Part shown: positions 43,282 through 54,273 of the stretch, one piece after another | Layout of the letters: each line of letters opens with the position of its first letter | Numbering within the stretch: position 1 is the stretch's first letter | Assembly (NCBI RefSeq): GCF_001552615.1 | Contig: NZ_BCRN01000012.1 | Span: 124,001-188,000, forward strand | From: Millisia brevis NBRC 105863 | GTDB lineage: Bacteria > Actinomycetota > Actinomycetes > Mycobacteriales > Mycobacteriaceae | DNA: 64,000 nucleotides | Reading direction: 5' to 3' | The notes under the pieces: generated by a model | The model's database searches: none | Told to the model about the DNA's origin: nothing | Seen by the model: the letters and a program-made list of their open reading frames with translations, nothing else | Made by a program: the position numbers and the translations under genes

Positions 43282-44277
43282 TCACGAATGTCCGGGTCCA
43301 CCCCAGTAGAGCGCTTCGCGACGCCGACCGTGTCGCACCACCGCCAGGAGAACCAGCCAGATGAAACCGAAGATGCCGGTGAAGATCGCGCCGACCATCA
43401 GCAGCACACCCTGGCCGAGGGAGCCGGCCGGTGCGATGCGCACATCGACCGGCGTGGGCGACGGTGACGCACAAAGGATCTCGAACTGCGAGGGCGGGGA
43501 AACGATTCGGTCGAAGGCGTACCAACTGTTGACGGTGAGTTCGCCGCCGAGCGGCGCGGTCTGCGCGCCGGTCACGGTGCACTCGGGTCGGAAGCCGCCG
43601 TCGCGCATGAACAGCAACCGGTCACCCGGACTGTCGATCCGGACCGTGTGGGAGTTGCCGTCGGCGGGGACGATGGCGTCCTCGTCGAAGATCTGCGTGA
43701 ACGTCGACACCGCCGGCGCGAGCAGCAGCAGGGGGATCACCACCATCGTGACCAGGGCGGCGATCCACCAGATCGAACGCGGCGGAGGTTTGGCGGGCGC
43801 GTACGGCGTACCGACGCTCGGTTGCGGAGCGTTCGGAGGGTGCGATCCACCCGGCGGGTACCACTGCGGTGGAAACGGCTGCCCGGGCCCCGCCCGGGGT
43901 GGTAGCGGCTGCCCCGCTCCGGACTGCGGCGCTCCGGACTGCGGCGCTCCCGACTGCGGCGTGGGCGACTGCGATGGTCCCGGCGGAAGCGGTCCCGGCT
44001 GCGGCGGAGAGAACCGGGGCGGGTACGACGGCGGATATGGGGCTCCGCCGCCGGAGCCCGGGCCGTACGGCTGATCCCCCGGATTCGCCCGGTCCGGAGG
44101 GGATCCGGACGGCGAATGCGGGGACGGTGGGTACTGCGATGGCGGGTACGGCGAAGGTGGGTATGGGGATGCGGGGTAAGCAGAGTCCGCACCGGAATCC
44201 GAGTCGGGCGCCTGCCGATACGGCCGCCCACCGGGAGGCGGCTGCCGAGAGTGATTCCACGGGTCGTCGGTCGCCAT
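43282..44277 (-). CDS. Proline-rich membrane protein of unknown function
   Basis: The 331-aa protein has a long N-terminal region rich in Pro, Tyr, Ser and Gly (residues 1-165) with short repeats such as YPPSP and APQSG, then a membrane helix (IWWIAALVTMVVIPLLLLA), an extracellular domain with two or three cysteines (RPECTVTGAQT, EILCASPSP), and a second helix (QGVLLMVGAIFTGIFGFIWLV). The layout fits many mycobacterial membrane proteins with cytoplasmic Pro-rich heads. The function is unknown. The start ATG 44277 is the likeliest; an in-frame ATG at 44346 exists. Confidence 0.7.
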   Translation of the reverse strand: MATDDPWNHSRQPPPGGRPYRQAPDSDSGADSAYPASPYPPSPYPPSQYPPSPHSPSGSPPDRANPGDQPYGPGSGGGAPYPPSYPPRFSPPQPGPLPPGPSQSPTPQSGAPQSGAPQSGAGQPLPPRAGPGQPFPPQWYPPGGSHPPNAPQPSVGTPYAPAKPPPRSIWWIAALVTMVVIPLLLLAPAVSTFTQIFDEDAIVPADGNSHTVRIDSPGDRLLFMRDGGFRPECTVTGAQTAPLGGELTVNSWYAFDRIVSPPSQFEILCASPSPTPVDVRIAPAGSLGQGVLLMVGAIFTGIFGFIWLVLLAVVRHGRRREALYWGGPGHS

Positions 44278-44551
44278 CGAGCAAGTATCGCCGATACCCG
44301 CTCCACCCGAATCCGCTCCGCACGGGCAGGCGAAATGCGGGCGCAACCGGTTTGTGCAGAATCACATTCACAGAATGAACACAGCCGCTCACCGACATCT
44401 CGAGATTCGACGAAATCAATTGAGCTCGAGGGAATTCGGGATCTCACCGGGATGACATCCGCGCAGGCCAGGGCAGCCTGACCTGGCTATCGGACACCGC
44501 CGCACCGGCCTATCGTTGGACCTGTCGGGAGCATTCAACGAAGGAGGAATT
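44278..44551. promoter_or_regulatory. Divergent intergenic region (no gene)
   Basis: 274 bp between the leftward Pro-rich membrane protein and the rightward DUF1540 gene. AAGGAGGAATT at 44541-44551 is a near-ideal ribosome site for DUF1540. I see no coding sequence or clear operator. Confidence 0.4.
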
Positions 44552-44851
44552 ATGGCTACGCTCGCCGAGTTGCCCCAGGTTGCCGAATGTACGGTCGCCG
44601 GCTGCTCCAATAACGAACATTCCTCGTGTCACGCCGCCGCCGTGACGATCGGTGGCGCGGGCTCGGATGCCCAGTGCGCCACGTTCATTCCGCTGAGCAT
44701 CAAGGGCGGCCTCGATACCGCGATGTCCAGCGTCGGTGCCTGCCAGCGCGCCGACTGCAACCACAACGAACACCTCGAGTGCACCGCTTCCTCGGTGCGC
44801 ATCGGCGGCGGCTCCGATCTGGCCGACTGCCTCACCTTCGCCCGGCGCTGA
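44552..44851 (+). CDS. DUF1540 cysteine-rich protein
   Basis: The 99-aa protein contains two copies of a short Cys/Asn/His motif: CTVAGCSNNEHSSCHAAAV with a later QCATF, and CQRADCNHNEHLECTASSV with a later DCLTF. The repeat resembles DUF1540, a presumed metal-binding module of about 40 residues with four cysteines each. No catalytic function is known. The ideal Shine-Dalgarno suggests high translation. The gene stands alone, divergent from its left neighbour and convergent with clpC. Confidence 0.85.
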   Translation: MATLAELPQVAECTVAGCSNNEHSSCHAAAVTIGGAGSDAQCATFIPLSIKGGLDTAMSSVGACQRADCNHNEHLECTASSVRIGGGSDLADCLTFARR

Positions 44852-45011
44852 CGCTCCGCGACGGCTGACAGCCCTTCAGCAGCCCACCGTCTTTCCCCGG
44901 TCCCCGCACCCGATCGACGCACCGTCCGATCGGCGCATCACATACAGCGGCACCGACCGGCCCACAGATCCGCGGCGGCCGACCAGCCCCGGCCGCCGCA
45001 CCACCAAACGC

Positions 45012-45048
45012 CGAGAGGGCGTCACCGACCAGCGGTGACGCCCTCTCG
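45012..45048 (-). terminator. Perfect hairpin downstream of clpC
   Basis: Arms CGAGAGGGCGTCACC (45012-45026) and GGTGACGCCCTCTCG (45034-45048) are perfect complements with a seven-base loop. This is the second of two hairpins in the 80 bp after the clpC stop and may also end transcription from DUF1540. Confidence 0.8.
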
Positions 45049-45058
45049 AGCGGTGTGG

Positions 45059-45086
45059 GGCCGGCCCTCCCGAGGAAGGGCCGGCC
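45059..45086 (-). terminator. Hairpin directly after the clpC stop codon
   Basis: GGCCGGCCCT (45059-45068) and AGGGCCGGCC (45077-45086) form a 10-bp perfect stem with an eight-base loop, eight bases after clpC ends. It pairs with the hairpin at 45012-45048 as a tandem terminator. Confidence 0.7.
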
Positions 45087-45094
45087 AACCGTTG

Positions 45095-47611
<2,517 letters not shown>

Positions 47612-48045
47612 TGCGCTACTCCCTCGCACTCGTGGGAATCCGTAGGCACGGTCTCCCGGGCCGAGTCTAGTTCTCGGGGCCCCATGGTGCCGGTCTCGGA
47701 CCGGCGATTTGCCACCGCCGGCAGACCGGCGGCTTGCTCTGCCGGCAACGATGCCGGCGACCTACGACAACCATCGTGCGACGGTGCCTACGAGGTTCGG
47801 CCGAGGCGGCCGAACCGATCTTCCCACCGGGTGGCGAGAACTGGTTCTCGTCGGTCCACCGCGGTTACTCCAGTCAAACGTACGTCCCCACCCCGGTGAT
47901 TCCGGGCCGGCTACGCCAACAGCGAACGAATCGGCGCAGACGAAAGGACCGGGAGTCGTTCGAATGAACGACACCCGGTCCTTTTCGACCTGTGTGGCGG
48001 ACGGGCCGCCTACCCGGTTGGTCGCGACGTCAGTTTGCCGCGACT
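47612..48045. promoter_or_regulatory. Intergenic region between lsr2 and clpC (no gene)
   Basis: 434 bp holding the lsr2 terminator hairpin (47943-47984) and, closer to 47611, the clpC promoter region. I see no open frame with a ribosome site or family features. AGTGCGAGGGAGTAGCG just upstream of the clpC ATG includes its ribosome site. Confidence 0.45.
47943..47984 (-). terminator. Hairpin terminator of lsr2
   Basis: A 19-bp stem with one mismatch: AAAGGACCGGGAGTCGTTC (47943-47961) and GAACGACACCCGGTCCTTT (47966-47984), a four-base loop and T-rich stem bases at both ends. It lies about 60 bp after the lsr2 stop and can work in both directions. Confidence 0.8.
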
Positions 48046-48390
48046 TCAGTTGGCCGCATCGTAGGCCTGGACGACCTCCGTCGAGATACGACCACGATCG
48101 GAGATCTCGTAGCCGTGATCCTTCGCCCACCGCCGAACCGCGGCGCTGTGCGCCCGATCCGCCGCGCCCCGACGCTTCGGAGACGAATCGGCGTGGCCCC
48201 GGCCGGAACCGAGGAACCCCGCGGGGCGACTGTGCTCGATCCAACCCGACAGCTGGCGGCGCAGCTTGTTGGCATTGGCATCGGAAAGGTCGATCTCGTA
48301 CGTCCGGCCGTCCAGCCCGAAGCGCACCGTCTCCGAGGCCGGAACCTCGTCGACATCATCGATCAGCGTTACCGTTACTTGTTTGGCCAT
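48046..48390 (-). CDS. lsr2: Lsr2 nucleoid-associated protein (H-NS-like xenogeneic silencer)
   Basis: The 114-aa protein begins [14 protein letters not shown], with the N-terminal dimerisation/oligomerisation domain (residues 1-60) and a C-terminal DNA-binding domain containing the AT-hook-like RGR of [14 protein letters not shown]. Lsr2 bridges DNA and silences AT-rich, horizontally acquired genes in Mycobacteriales. The lower-GC surface locus at 20-30 kb would be a natural target. It stands between lysS and clpC as in M. tuberculosis. Confidence 0.97.
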   Translation of the reverse strand: MAKQVTVTLIDDVDEVPASETVRFGLDGRTYEIDLSDANANKLRRQLSGWIEHSRPAGFLGSGRGHADSSPKRRGAADRAHSAAVRRWAKDHGYEISDRGRISTEVVQAYDAAN

Positions 48391-48440
48391 GATGGCTCCC
48401 CCCGTTCGACCTCATGCCTATCGGCATGCTCTCAAACCGT

Positions 48441-48464
48441 TATGCGCCCCTCCCTGAGCGCATA
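48441..48464. repeat. Inverted repeat upstream of lsr2
   Basis: TATGCGC (48441-48447) and GCGCATA (48458-48464) flank a ten-base spacer about 50-75 bp upstream of the lsr2 start. It lies in the lysS-lsr2 gap, so it could be an lsr2 operator or a weak lysS terminator. Confidence 0.35.
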
Positions 48465-48528
48465 GATAGAGAATACCTCACGAATGGTCGAATGTGGGTA
48501 CAAATGTCGGAGGTGTCCGACACGTGCC

Positions 48529-50043
48529 CTATCGGCGGGGCTTCGTCAGCGGGAAGAGAATGGTTTCCCGAATGCCCAATCCGGTCAATGCCATCAGCAG
48601 CCGATCGACGCCCATGCCCGTTCCGGTCGTCGGCGGCATGCCGTACTCCATCGTGGTCAGGAAGTCCTCGTCGAGGACCATCGCCTCCTCGTCGCCCGCC
48701 GCGGCCAGCCGCGCCTGGTCGACGAAACGTTCCCGCTGGACAACCGGGTCGATCAGCTCGGAGTACCCGGTCGCCAACTCGAAGCCGCGCACGTAGAGAT
48801 CCCACTTCTCGACGACTCCGGGAATGCTGCGATGCTCGCGCACCAGCGGCGACGTCTCGACCGGGAAGTTGCGTACGAACGTCGGCCGATGAAGCCGATC
48901 GCCGCAGACGTGCTCCCAGAGTTCCTCGACGAGCTTGCCGTGGCCGGCCCCGGGCGGAATGTCGATATCCGCCTTTTCCGCCAACTCCCGAAGCTGCTCG
49001 ACCGGCGTCTCGGGGGTGATCTCCACCCCGATGCCCTCCGACAGGGTCGGATACATGTCCATCCAGGTCCACTCGCCGCCGAAGTCGTAGATCTCCCCAT
49101 CGGCGAGGGTGATGGTGGTCGAACCGAAAACGGCGACCGCGATTTCCTGGATGAGCTCGCGGATCATCACCGCGGAATCGTCATAGGTTCCGTAGGCTTG
49201 GTACGTTTCCAGCATCGCGAACTCCGGCGAATGCGAGGAATCGACGCCCTCGTTGCGGAAGTTGCGATTGATTTCGAAGACCCGCTCAATGCCGCCGACC
49301 ACCGCGCGCTTGAGGAACAGCTCCGGCGCGATCCGGAGGTAGAGGTCGATATCGAGGGCGTTGGAATGGGTGACGAACGGCCGCGCCGCCGCCCCGCCGT
49401 GCAGGGTCTGCAGCATCGGCGTCTCTACCTCGATGAAGCCGCGATCGGTCAGACCGGCGCGCAGGGCCGCGATCACCGCCGAACGGCGCCGCACCATTTC
49501 ACGCGCCTGCGGACGCATGATCAGGTCGACCGGCCGCCGGCGCACCCGCGATTCCTCGTTCATGTCCTTGTAGGCGACCGGCAGCGGACGCAGCGCCTTG
49601 GCCGCCATCAACCACGAGTCGGCGAGCACGCTGAGTTCACCGCGGCGGGAGGTGATCACCTCGCCGGTGAGCCCGACGAAGTCGCCGATGTCGACCAGGG
49701 CCTTCCACTCGCTCAGTGCGTCCTCGCCGACGCGGGTCAGCGACAACATGACCTGCAACTGCGTGCCGTCGCCCTCCTGCAGCGTCGCGAAGCAGAGCTT
49801 GCCGGTATTGCGCAGGAACATGACCCGGCCGACCACCGACACGATGTCCCCGGTCGCCACATCCGACTCCAGGTCGGGGTACGCGGCCCGAATCTCCGCC
49901 AGGGAATGGGTGCGCGGCACCGACACCGGGTACGGAGAGGCACCGTCCGCGAACAGGCGAGCGCGCTTGTCCCGGCGCACGAGAACCTGTTCGGGCGCGT
50001 CGGCTACAAAATCGTCTGCTCCATCGGAGTCGGTGTCGGTCAC
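48529..50043 (-). CDS. lysS: Lysyl-tRNA synthetase, class II
   Basis: The 504-aa enzyme charges tRNA-Lys. An N-terminal OB-fold anticodon domain (residues 55-165, [19 protein letters not shown]) is followed by the class II core: motif 2 [36 protein letters not shown] and motif 3 [15 protein letters not shown]. The hydrophilic N-terminal extension ([17 protein letters not shown]) is common in actinobacteria. ATG at 50043. Confidence 0.97.
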   Translation of the reverse strand: MTDTDSDGADDFVADAPEQVLVRRDKRARLFADGASPYPVSVPRTHSLAEIRAAYPDLESDVATGDIVSVVGRVMFLRNTGKLCFATLQEGDGTQLQVMLSLTRVGEDALSEWKALVDIGDFVGLTGEVITSRRGELSVLADSWLMAAKALRPLPVAYKDMNEESRVRRRPVDLIMRPQAREMVRRRSAVIAALRAGLTDRGFIEVETPMLQTLHGGAAARPFVTHSNALDIDLYLRIAPELFLKRAVVGGIERVFEINRNFRNEGVDSSHSPEFAMLETYQAYGTYDDSAVMIRELIQEIAVAVFGSTTITLADGEIYDFGGEWTWMDMYPTLSEGIGVEITPETPVEQLRELAEKADIDIPPGAGHGKLVEELWEHVCGDRLHRPTFVRNFPVETSPLVREHRSIPGVVEKWDLYVRGFELATGYSELIDPVVQRERFVDQARLAAAGDEEAMVLDEDFLTTMEYGMPPTTGTGMGVDRLLMALTGLGIRETILFPLTKPRR

Positions 50044-50123
50044 GAGCGGTCAGCTTATTCGACCGCACTCCGCCGAACCGGGCCCGGGCGGCCCGACACG
50101 GCGGCAGCGGTCGGTCGAATCGG

Positions 50124-50600
50124 CTACAGCGTTGCCAGACTGGCCGTCTCGCGCCGGGAATGCGCGGCCTGCTCGGAGACCGATGCCACGCCGGCGGAGA
50201 CCATCGCCCGGTAGCCACCGACGACGTCGGTGGCCCGCCACAGGCCCAATTCCTGCAGCGAGGCGGCGGCCAGCGAGGAGGAGAAGCCCTCGGAGCAGAC
50301 GACGATCCAGATGACGTCGTGGTCGACGGCGGTGGCGAGACGGTCCGGCCCGGTCGGGTCCAGGCGCCACTCCAGGACGTTGCGCTCGATCGCGAGGGCG
50401 CCGGGCAGGACACCCTCGCGCACCCGCTGCTCCTGCGGGCGGATGTCGACGACGATCGCGCCGGCGGCGACGGCCGCGAGGACCTCGTGCGGGTAGAGGC
50501 GATTCAGCCCGGACCGGGCGGTCGACAGGACATCGTCGACGGTGCGGCCGCGGCGCGGGGCGGGCACGGTGGCGAGCGGACGATCAACGGCGAGGGTCAT
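50124..50600 (-). CDS. Rhodanese-domain protein
   Basis: The 158-aa single rhodanese-domain protein has HEVLAAVAAGAIVVDIRPQEQ (the CH2A-like start), GALAIERNVLEWRL, and the active loop VVCSEGFSSSLAA with the catalytic Cys. Rhodaneses carry persulfide sulfur. The ATG at 50600 overlaps the stop of the cysteine dioxygenase gene (ATGA), so it belongs to a sulfur-metabolism pair in which sulfur from cysteine oxidation is handled. No second domain is present. Confidence 0.88.
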   Translation of the reverse strand: MTLAVDRPLATVPAPRRGRTVDDVLSTARSGLNRLYPHEVLAAVAAGAIVVDIRPQEQRVREGVLPGALAIERNVLEWRLDPTGPDRLATAVDHDVIWIVVCSEGFSSSLAAASLQELGLWRATDVVGGYRAMVSAGVASVSEQAAHSRRETASLATL

Positions 50601-51169
50601 CGAACCGCCTCCGGCTCTTCGGTGAGTTCGGACCGGGTGCGGCCGATGCGGCCGTCGGGGAGGACCCGGTAATAGGACATCGCGGTCAGCGGCGGCGAGT
50701 AGGCGTGCACGCTGAGAGCGGGGAGTTCGTCGCCGGACGCGGCGGTCACGTCGTGGACCCAGCCGAGCGGGAACGCGGCCTGATCGCCCGCAGCCAACCG
50801 GCGGGTCTTCAGTTCGGTTCCCGTCCAACGGGATTCCTCTAAAGCGCCGCGGACGACGGTCAACGCTCCGAGGGAGCCGGCGTGGTCGTGCAGTTCGGTG
50901 GAACGGTCGAGCACCCAGCTGATCAGCCAGACGTCGACCTCCTCGTCCTGCCGCACCCGCAGCGACCAGCGTTCGGCGGCGGGAAGCGGGCTGGGAACGA
51001 TGTCGGCGTAGTGGCCGTCCAGGACATCCGCGGCGACCTCATCGGTGATCCGGAGCAGGTCGGCCAGGCGCAGCGAGGTGGGAGGGACGCGATCGGTGGG
51101 GATGGCGGTATGCGAGCCGGCACGACGCCGGGTAGCGGCTGACGCCACCACACCAGAAGGTGAGGGCAT
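50597..51169 (-). CDS. Cysteine dioxygenase family protein (cupin)
   Basis: The 190-aa cupin has an iron-binding HDH (STELHDHAGSLGALTVVRG) and a later His in LSVHAYSPPLTAMSYY, the three-His pattern of thiol dioxygenases. These enzymes oxidise cysteine (or 3-mercaptopropionate) to the sulfinate with non-heme iron. The Cys that forms the Cys-Tyr cofactor in animal CDO is not seen, as usual for bacterial enzymes. It is upstream of and coupled to the rhodanese gene. The start at 51169 has no clear ribosome site, so it may begin later. Confidence 0.85.
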   Translation of the reverse strand: MPSPSGVVASAATRRRAGSHTAIPTDRVPPTSLRLADLLRITDEVAADVLDGHYADIVPSPLPAAERWSLRVRQDEEVDVWLISWVLDRSTELHDHAGSLGALTVVRGALEESRWTGTELKTRRLAAGDQAAFPLGWVHDVTAASGDELPALSVHAYSPPLTAMSYYRVLPDGRIGRTRSELTEEPEAVR

Positions 51170-51366
51170 GAGAAAGGGATTCTTTCGAATGAGGACGTAC
51201 GGGAACCAGGGCGCGCGTCAGCCGCGACAACACTCCAGGTTCAACTCGTATGTACTCACCCGATAAATACTGCCACAGCCCGGTGGGCATCACAACAGAT
51301 GGATGCGCATGTCCGGCCGACCCGCCTATCCGGATCCGGCGGCCGTCCGCACGGGCGCGGGCGTGC

Positions 51367-52155
51367 TCAGCGGCGGCGGTGTCGATCCCGCTCGAACGCC
51401 AGCCGCAGCCCCTCGAGGGTCAGGCCCGGCTCGTGGCGCTCGATCGTCGAGGTCTCCGGCACGATCAATCCGGCCTGATCGCCGGTGGCGATCACCACCG
51501 GGTCGCCGTCCCGGTCGGCGAATGTGCGACGAACTCGATCGACCAAACCGTCCACCAGCCCGGCGAATCCGAAGATCGCCCCGGCTTGCACGGCCTCGAC
51601 GCTGCTCTTGCCGACCACCGAGCGGGGGCGCAGCAATTCGACGTCGCGCAGTCCGGCCCGCGAGATCAATGCCTCGGTCGCCAGTTGCAGCCCGGGCGCG
51701 ATGGCGCCACCGAGGAATTCCCCGCCGGCCGAGACGGCGTCGACGCAGATCGAGGTGCTGACGTCGACGACGATGCAGGCACCGCCGCAGCTTTCGAATG
51801 CCGCCAGCGCGTTGACAATTCGGTCGGCGCCCACCTCGCGCGGGTTGTCGACCAGCAGGGGCACCCCGGTGCGCACGCCCGGTCCGATCACCACCGACGG
51901 CACGGTGCCGAAGTCCTCGGCCAGCATCGCCCGCAGCTCCCGCAGCACCGACGGCGGCGTCGAGAGCGCTCCGATCCCGGTCACCGACTCGATATGCGGG
52001 CCCAACAGCCCGCGAATGGTCATCGACAGTTCGTCGGCGGTGGCCGCCGGGTCGGTCCGCACCCGCCAGCGACGCACGAGGGACGCGTGGGATCCCTTGC
52101 CGGAGAACAGACCGACGACGGTGCCGACATGGCGCATGTCGATCGCAAGCAGCAT
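51367..52155 (-). CDS. coaX: Type III pantothenate kinase (CoaX/Baf) with altered motifs
   Basis: The 262-aa protein aligns with the actinobacterial CoaX/Baf family: [23 protein letters not shown] (family core) and [15 protein letters not shown]. The ATP/phosphate loop at residues 5-12 reads IDMRHVGT where M. tuberculosis has IDVRNTHT and classical type III kinases DxGNT. The third motif reads [11 protein letters not shown] instead of VVDFGSSICVD. The substrate-binding Asp/Arg of GADR and the Asp pair around the motif remain. The M. tuberculosis orthologue is known to be dispensable and seemingly inactive, so activity here is doubtful. ATG at 52155, one base after the panC stop. Confidence 0.85.
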   Translation of the reverse strand: MLLAIDMRHVGTVVGLFSGKGSHASLVRRWRVRTDPAATADELSMTIRGLLGPHIESVTGIGALSTPPSVLRELRAMLAEDFGTVPSVVIGPGVRTGVPLLVDNPREVGADRIVNALAAFESCGGACIVVDVSTSICVDAVSAGGEFLGGAIAPGLQLATEALISRAGLRDVELLRPRSVVGKSSVEAVQAGAIFGFAGLVDGLVDRVRRTFADRDGDPVVIATGDQAGLIVPETSTIERHEPGLTLEGLRLAFERDRHRRR

Positions 52156-52156
52156 G

Positions 52157-53098
52157 TCAGCCCGCGTGGCCGGCGGTGGCGGACTCATCGGTCGGCCGCG
52201 GTCCGACGTGTACCTCGATGTTGTCGATCAACCGGGCGGGACCGACGCGGGCCGCCACCAGCAGTCGCGCCGGGCCGTCGGCCGGGGCGGGACCGAGCGA
52301 GCGGGAACGCAATTCGATGTAGTCCGGCCGCACCTGCGGAACCGCATCCAATACCGACCGCGTCGCGTCGACCGCGGCGGTGTGCCCGTCGACGGCCGCG
52401 GCGGCGCCCGCGGCCAACGCCGCCGACAGGGCGACGGCGGCCTCGCGTTCCGCCGGGTCGAGATACCGGTTACGCGAGGACAGCGCCAATCCGTCGGCTT
52501 CCCGCACCGTCGGCACCCCGTGCACCGTGATCGGCATGTTGAGATCGCGCACCATCTGATCGATCGCGACCAACTGTTGGTAGTCCTTCTCGCCGAAGTA
52601 GGCGGCATTCGCGCCGACGATGTTGAACAGCTTCGCGACGACGGTCAGCACCCCGGCGAAATGGCCGGGCCGCACCGCGCCCTCCAATTCGTCGGCCATC
52701 GGGCCGGGATGCACGGTCGTGCGCATGCCGTTCGGGTACATCGTCGCCGCGGTGGGCGCGAAGACGATCGCGACGCCCTCGGCCCGCAACAATTCGACAT
52801 CGGCGTCGAGGGTGCGCGGATAGCGATCGAGATCCTCGGTGGGGCCGAACTGCAGCGGGTTGACGAAGATCGACACCACGATGATCTCGGCGCTGCGCCG
52901 GGCCTGCCGCACCAGTTCGAGGTGGCCCCGGTGCAGGGCGCCCATCGTCGGGACCAGCGCGACCCGCCGGCCGGCCGCTCGCAGCGCCCGAACGGCGGTG
53001 CGAACGGCATCCGGGTCGCCGGAGACGGTGAGTTCACCGGGCCGGTAGGCGGTCGCCGGGCCGCCGACCGGCAGCGTTTCGCTTGTCACGTCGCTCAT
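52157..53098 (-). CDS. panC: Pantothenate synthetase (pantoate-beta-alanine ligase)
   Basis: The 313-aa enzyme joins pantoate and beta-alanine using ATP. Motifs: [14 protein letters not shown] (HIGH-like HRGH), [46 protein letters not shown] and [11 protein letters not shown] (KMSKS-like). The ATG at 53098 overlaps the stop of the DUF2520 gene (ATGA). A panD gene, which in M. tuberculosis lies between panC and coaX, is absent here. Confidence 0.96.
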   Translation of the reverse strand: MSDVTSETLPVGGPATAYRPGELTVSGDPDAVRTAVRALRAAGRRVALVPTMGALHRGHLELVRQARRSAEIIVVSIFVNPLQFGPTEDLDRYPRTLDADVELLRAEGVAIVFAPTAATMYPNGMRTTVHPGPMADELEGAVRPGHFAGVLTVVAKLFNIVGANAAYFGEKDYQQLVAIDQMVRDLNMPITVHGVPTVREADGLALSSRNRYLDPAEREAAVALSAALAAGAAAAVDGHTAAVDATRSVLDAVPQVRPDYIELRSRSLGPAPADGPARLLVAARVGPARLIDNIEVHVGPRPTDESATAGHAG

Positions 53099-54183
53099 CC
53101 TCGTCCTCGTTCGCCATCGGTATCGACATCTGCATCGGACCCGGCGCCCGCATCCGACTCCGCACCGGCATCCGCATCGGCATCGGCATCGGCATCGGCA
53201 TCGGCATCGGAGGGTCGCGTGGAGTCCCCGATCGATCCGCCGTCCGCCGCGGCCGCGGCGTCCAGAACCGCCCAGAGGTCCGCGCCCACACCGACCCGCT
53301 CGGCGGTGCGCGCGGCCATCTGGCGATAGGAGCGGGCGACCGCCGGATCCGCGGCGATCAGGGCGTCGAGATGTCGGGCGACCGCGGCGGCATCCGACCG
53401 TGCCACCGGGCCGGTCAGGGCCGCGCCGCCGTGCCGCAGGACGTTGTCCAGGCCGGCGGACAACATGGGGGCGAGCACCCGCTCGGCAACGCCGCCGGGG
53501 CGATCGTCGATCGGCTGCTGCCCCAGCAACTCCCCGTCGTCGCGCAGCGCGATCCGCAGCACGTCCAGGGCATCGGCGACCAGGGTGACCAGGTAGTTGC
53601 AACTGTGAACGAGCGCCGCGTGGTACAGCGGGCGCATCTGTTCGCTCACCCGCACCGGCTCGCCGCCGATCTCGAGGACCAGCGACTGGGCGATCGCGTA
53701 GCCGGTCGGGTCGGCGGCGGTGATTCCGAAACACGCCGAGGCCAGCCGGTCGGTGTCCTCGGGTCGGCCCGAGAAGGTCATCGCCGGATGGACCGCCAAC
53801 GGCAGGGCTCCCACCGCGCGCAGCGGTTCCAGGATGCCGACGCCGTAGGTGCCGGAGGTGTGCAGCACCAGGGTGTCGGGTCGCACCGCGCCGGTCTCCG
53901 CCAGTCCGACGACCAGGGCGGCCAGCTCGGTATCGGGAACGGCGAGGATCAGCAGATCACAGCTCGCCGCGACCTCGGCCGCGGGCAGGATGCGGGCGTC
54001 GGGCAATCGATCGGCGGCCCGGCGCCGCGATGCCGCGGACACCGCCCCGACCGCGACAACCACGTGCCCCACCCGATCCAGGGCCTCGCCGAGGGCGGTT
54101 CCCACCCGTCCGGCCGACACGACGCCGACCGACAATCGGGCCGGCGCCGGATCGCTCGGCCCGAGCTCCGACTCATTTGTCAT
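53095..54183 (-). CDS. Rossmann / DUF2520 protein with Asp-Ala repeat tail
   Basis: A 362-aa 6-phosphogluconate-dehydrogenase-like protein, orthologous in position to Rv3603c. The N-terminal Rossmann domain ([18 protein letters not shown]) binds NAD(P), [13 protein letters not shown] follows, and DUF2520 helices include [21 protein letters not shown]. The role is unknown; a link to pantothenate synthesis (ketopantoate reductase-like) is suggested by its neighbours. The last ~35 residues are an Asp-Ala-Gly low-complexity tail encoded by GGCATC hexamers. The ATG at 54183 follows AGGAGG. Confidence 0.85.
   Translation of the reverse strand: MTNESELGPSDPAPARLSVGVVSAGRVGTALGEALDRVGHVVVAVGAVSAASRRRAADRLPDARILPAAEVAASCDLLILAVPDTELAALVVGLAETGAVRPDTLVLHTSGTYGVGILEPLRAVGALPLAVHPAMTFSGRPEDTDRLASACFGITAADPTGYAIAQSLVLEIGGEPVRVSEQMRPLYHAALVHSCNYLVTLVADALDVLRIALRDDGELLGQQPIDDRPGGVAERVLAPMLSAGLDNVLRHGGAALTGPVARSDAAAVARHLDALIAADPAVARSYRQMAARTAERVGVGADLWAVLDAAAAADGGSIGDSTRPSDADADADADADADAGAESDAGAGSDADVDTDGERGRG
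53167..53211. repeat. GGCATC hexanucleotide tandem repeat in the DUF2520 gene
   Basis: Seven consecutive near-identical GGCATC units occupy this stretch, encoding alternating Asp and Ala on the minus strand. More degenerate units continue toward 53105. Such microsatellites expand and contract by slippage. Confidence 0.8.
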
Positions 54184-54273
54184 CCGGGCCCCTCCTGACG
54201 CGTTGACCAACGACCGGCGCAGTTGGGTCCGGCGGCGGACACCGCACCGCCGACCATCGCGCCGGCGTCGAAC

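Noticed and set aside
53160-53215. Repeat array that could look like CRISPR
   Set aside because: The units are six bases with no spacers, lie inside a coding sequence and have no cas genes nearby.
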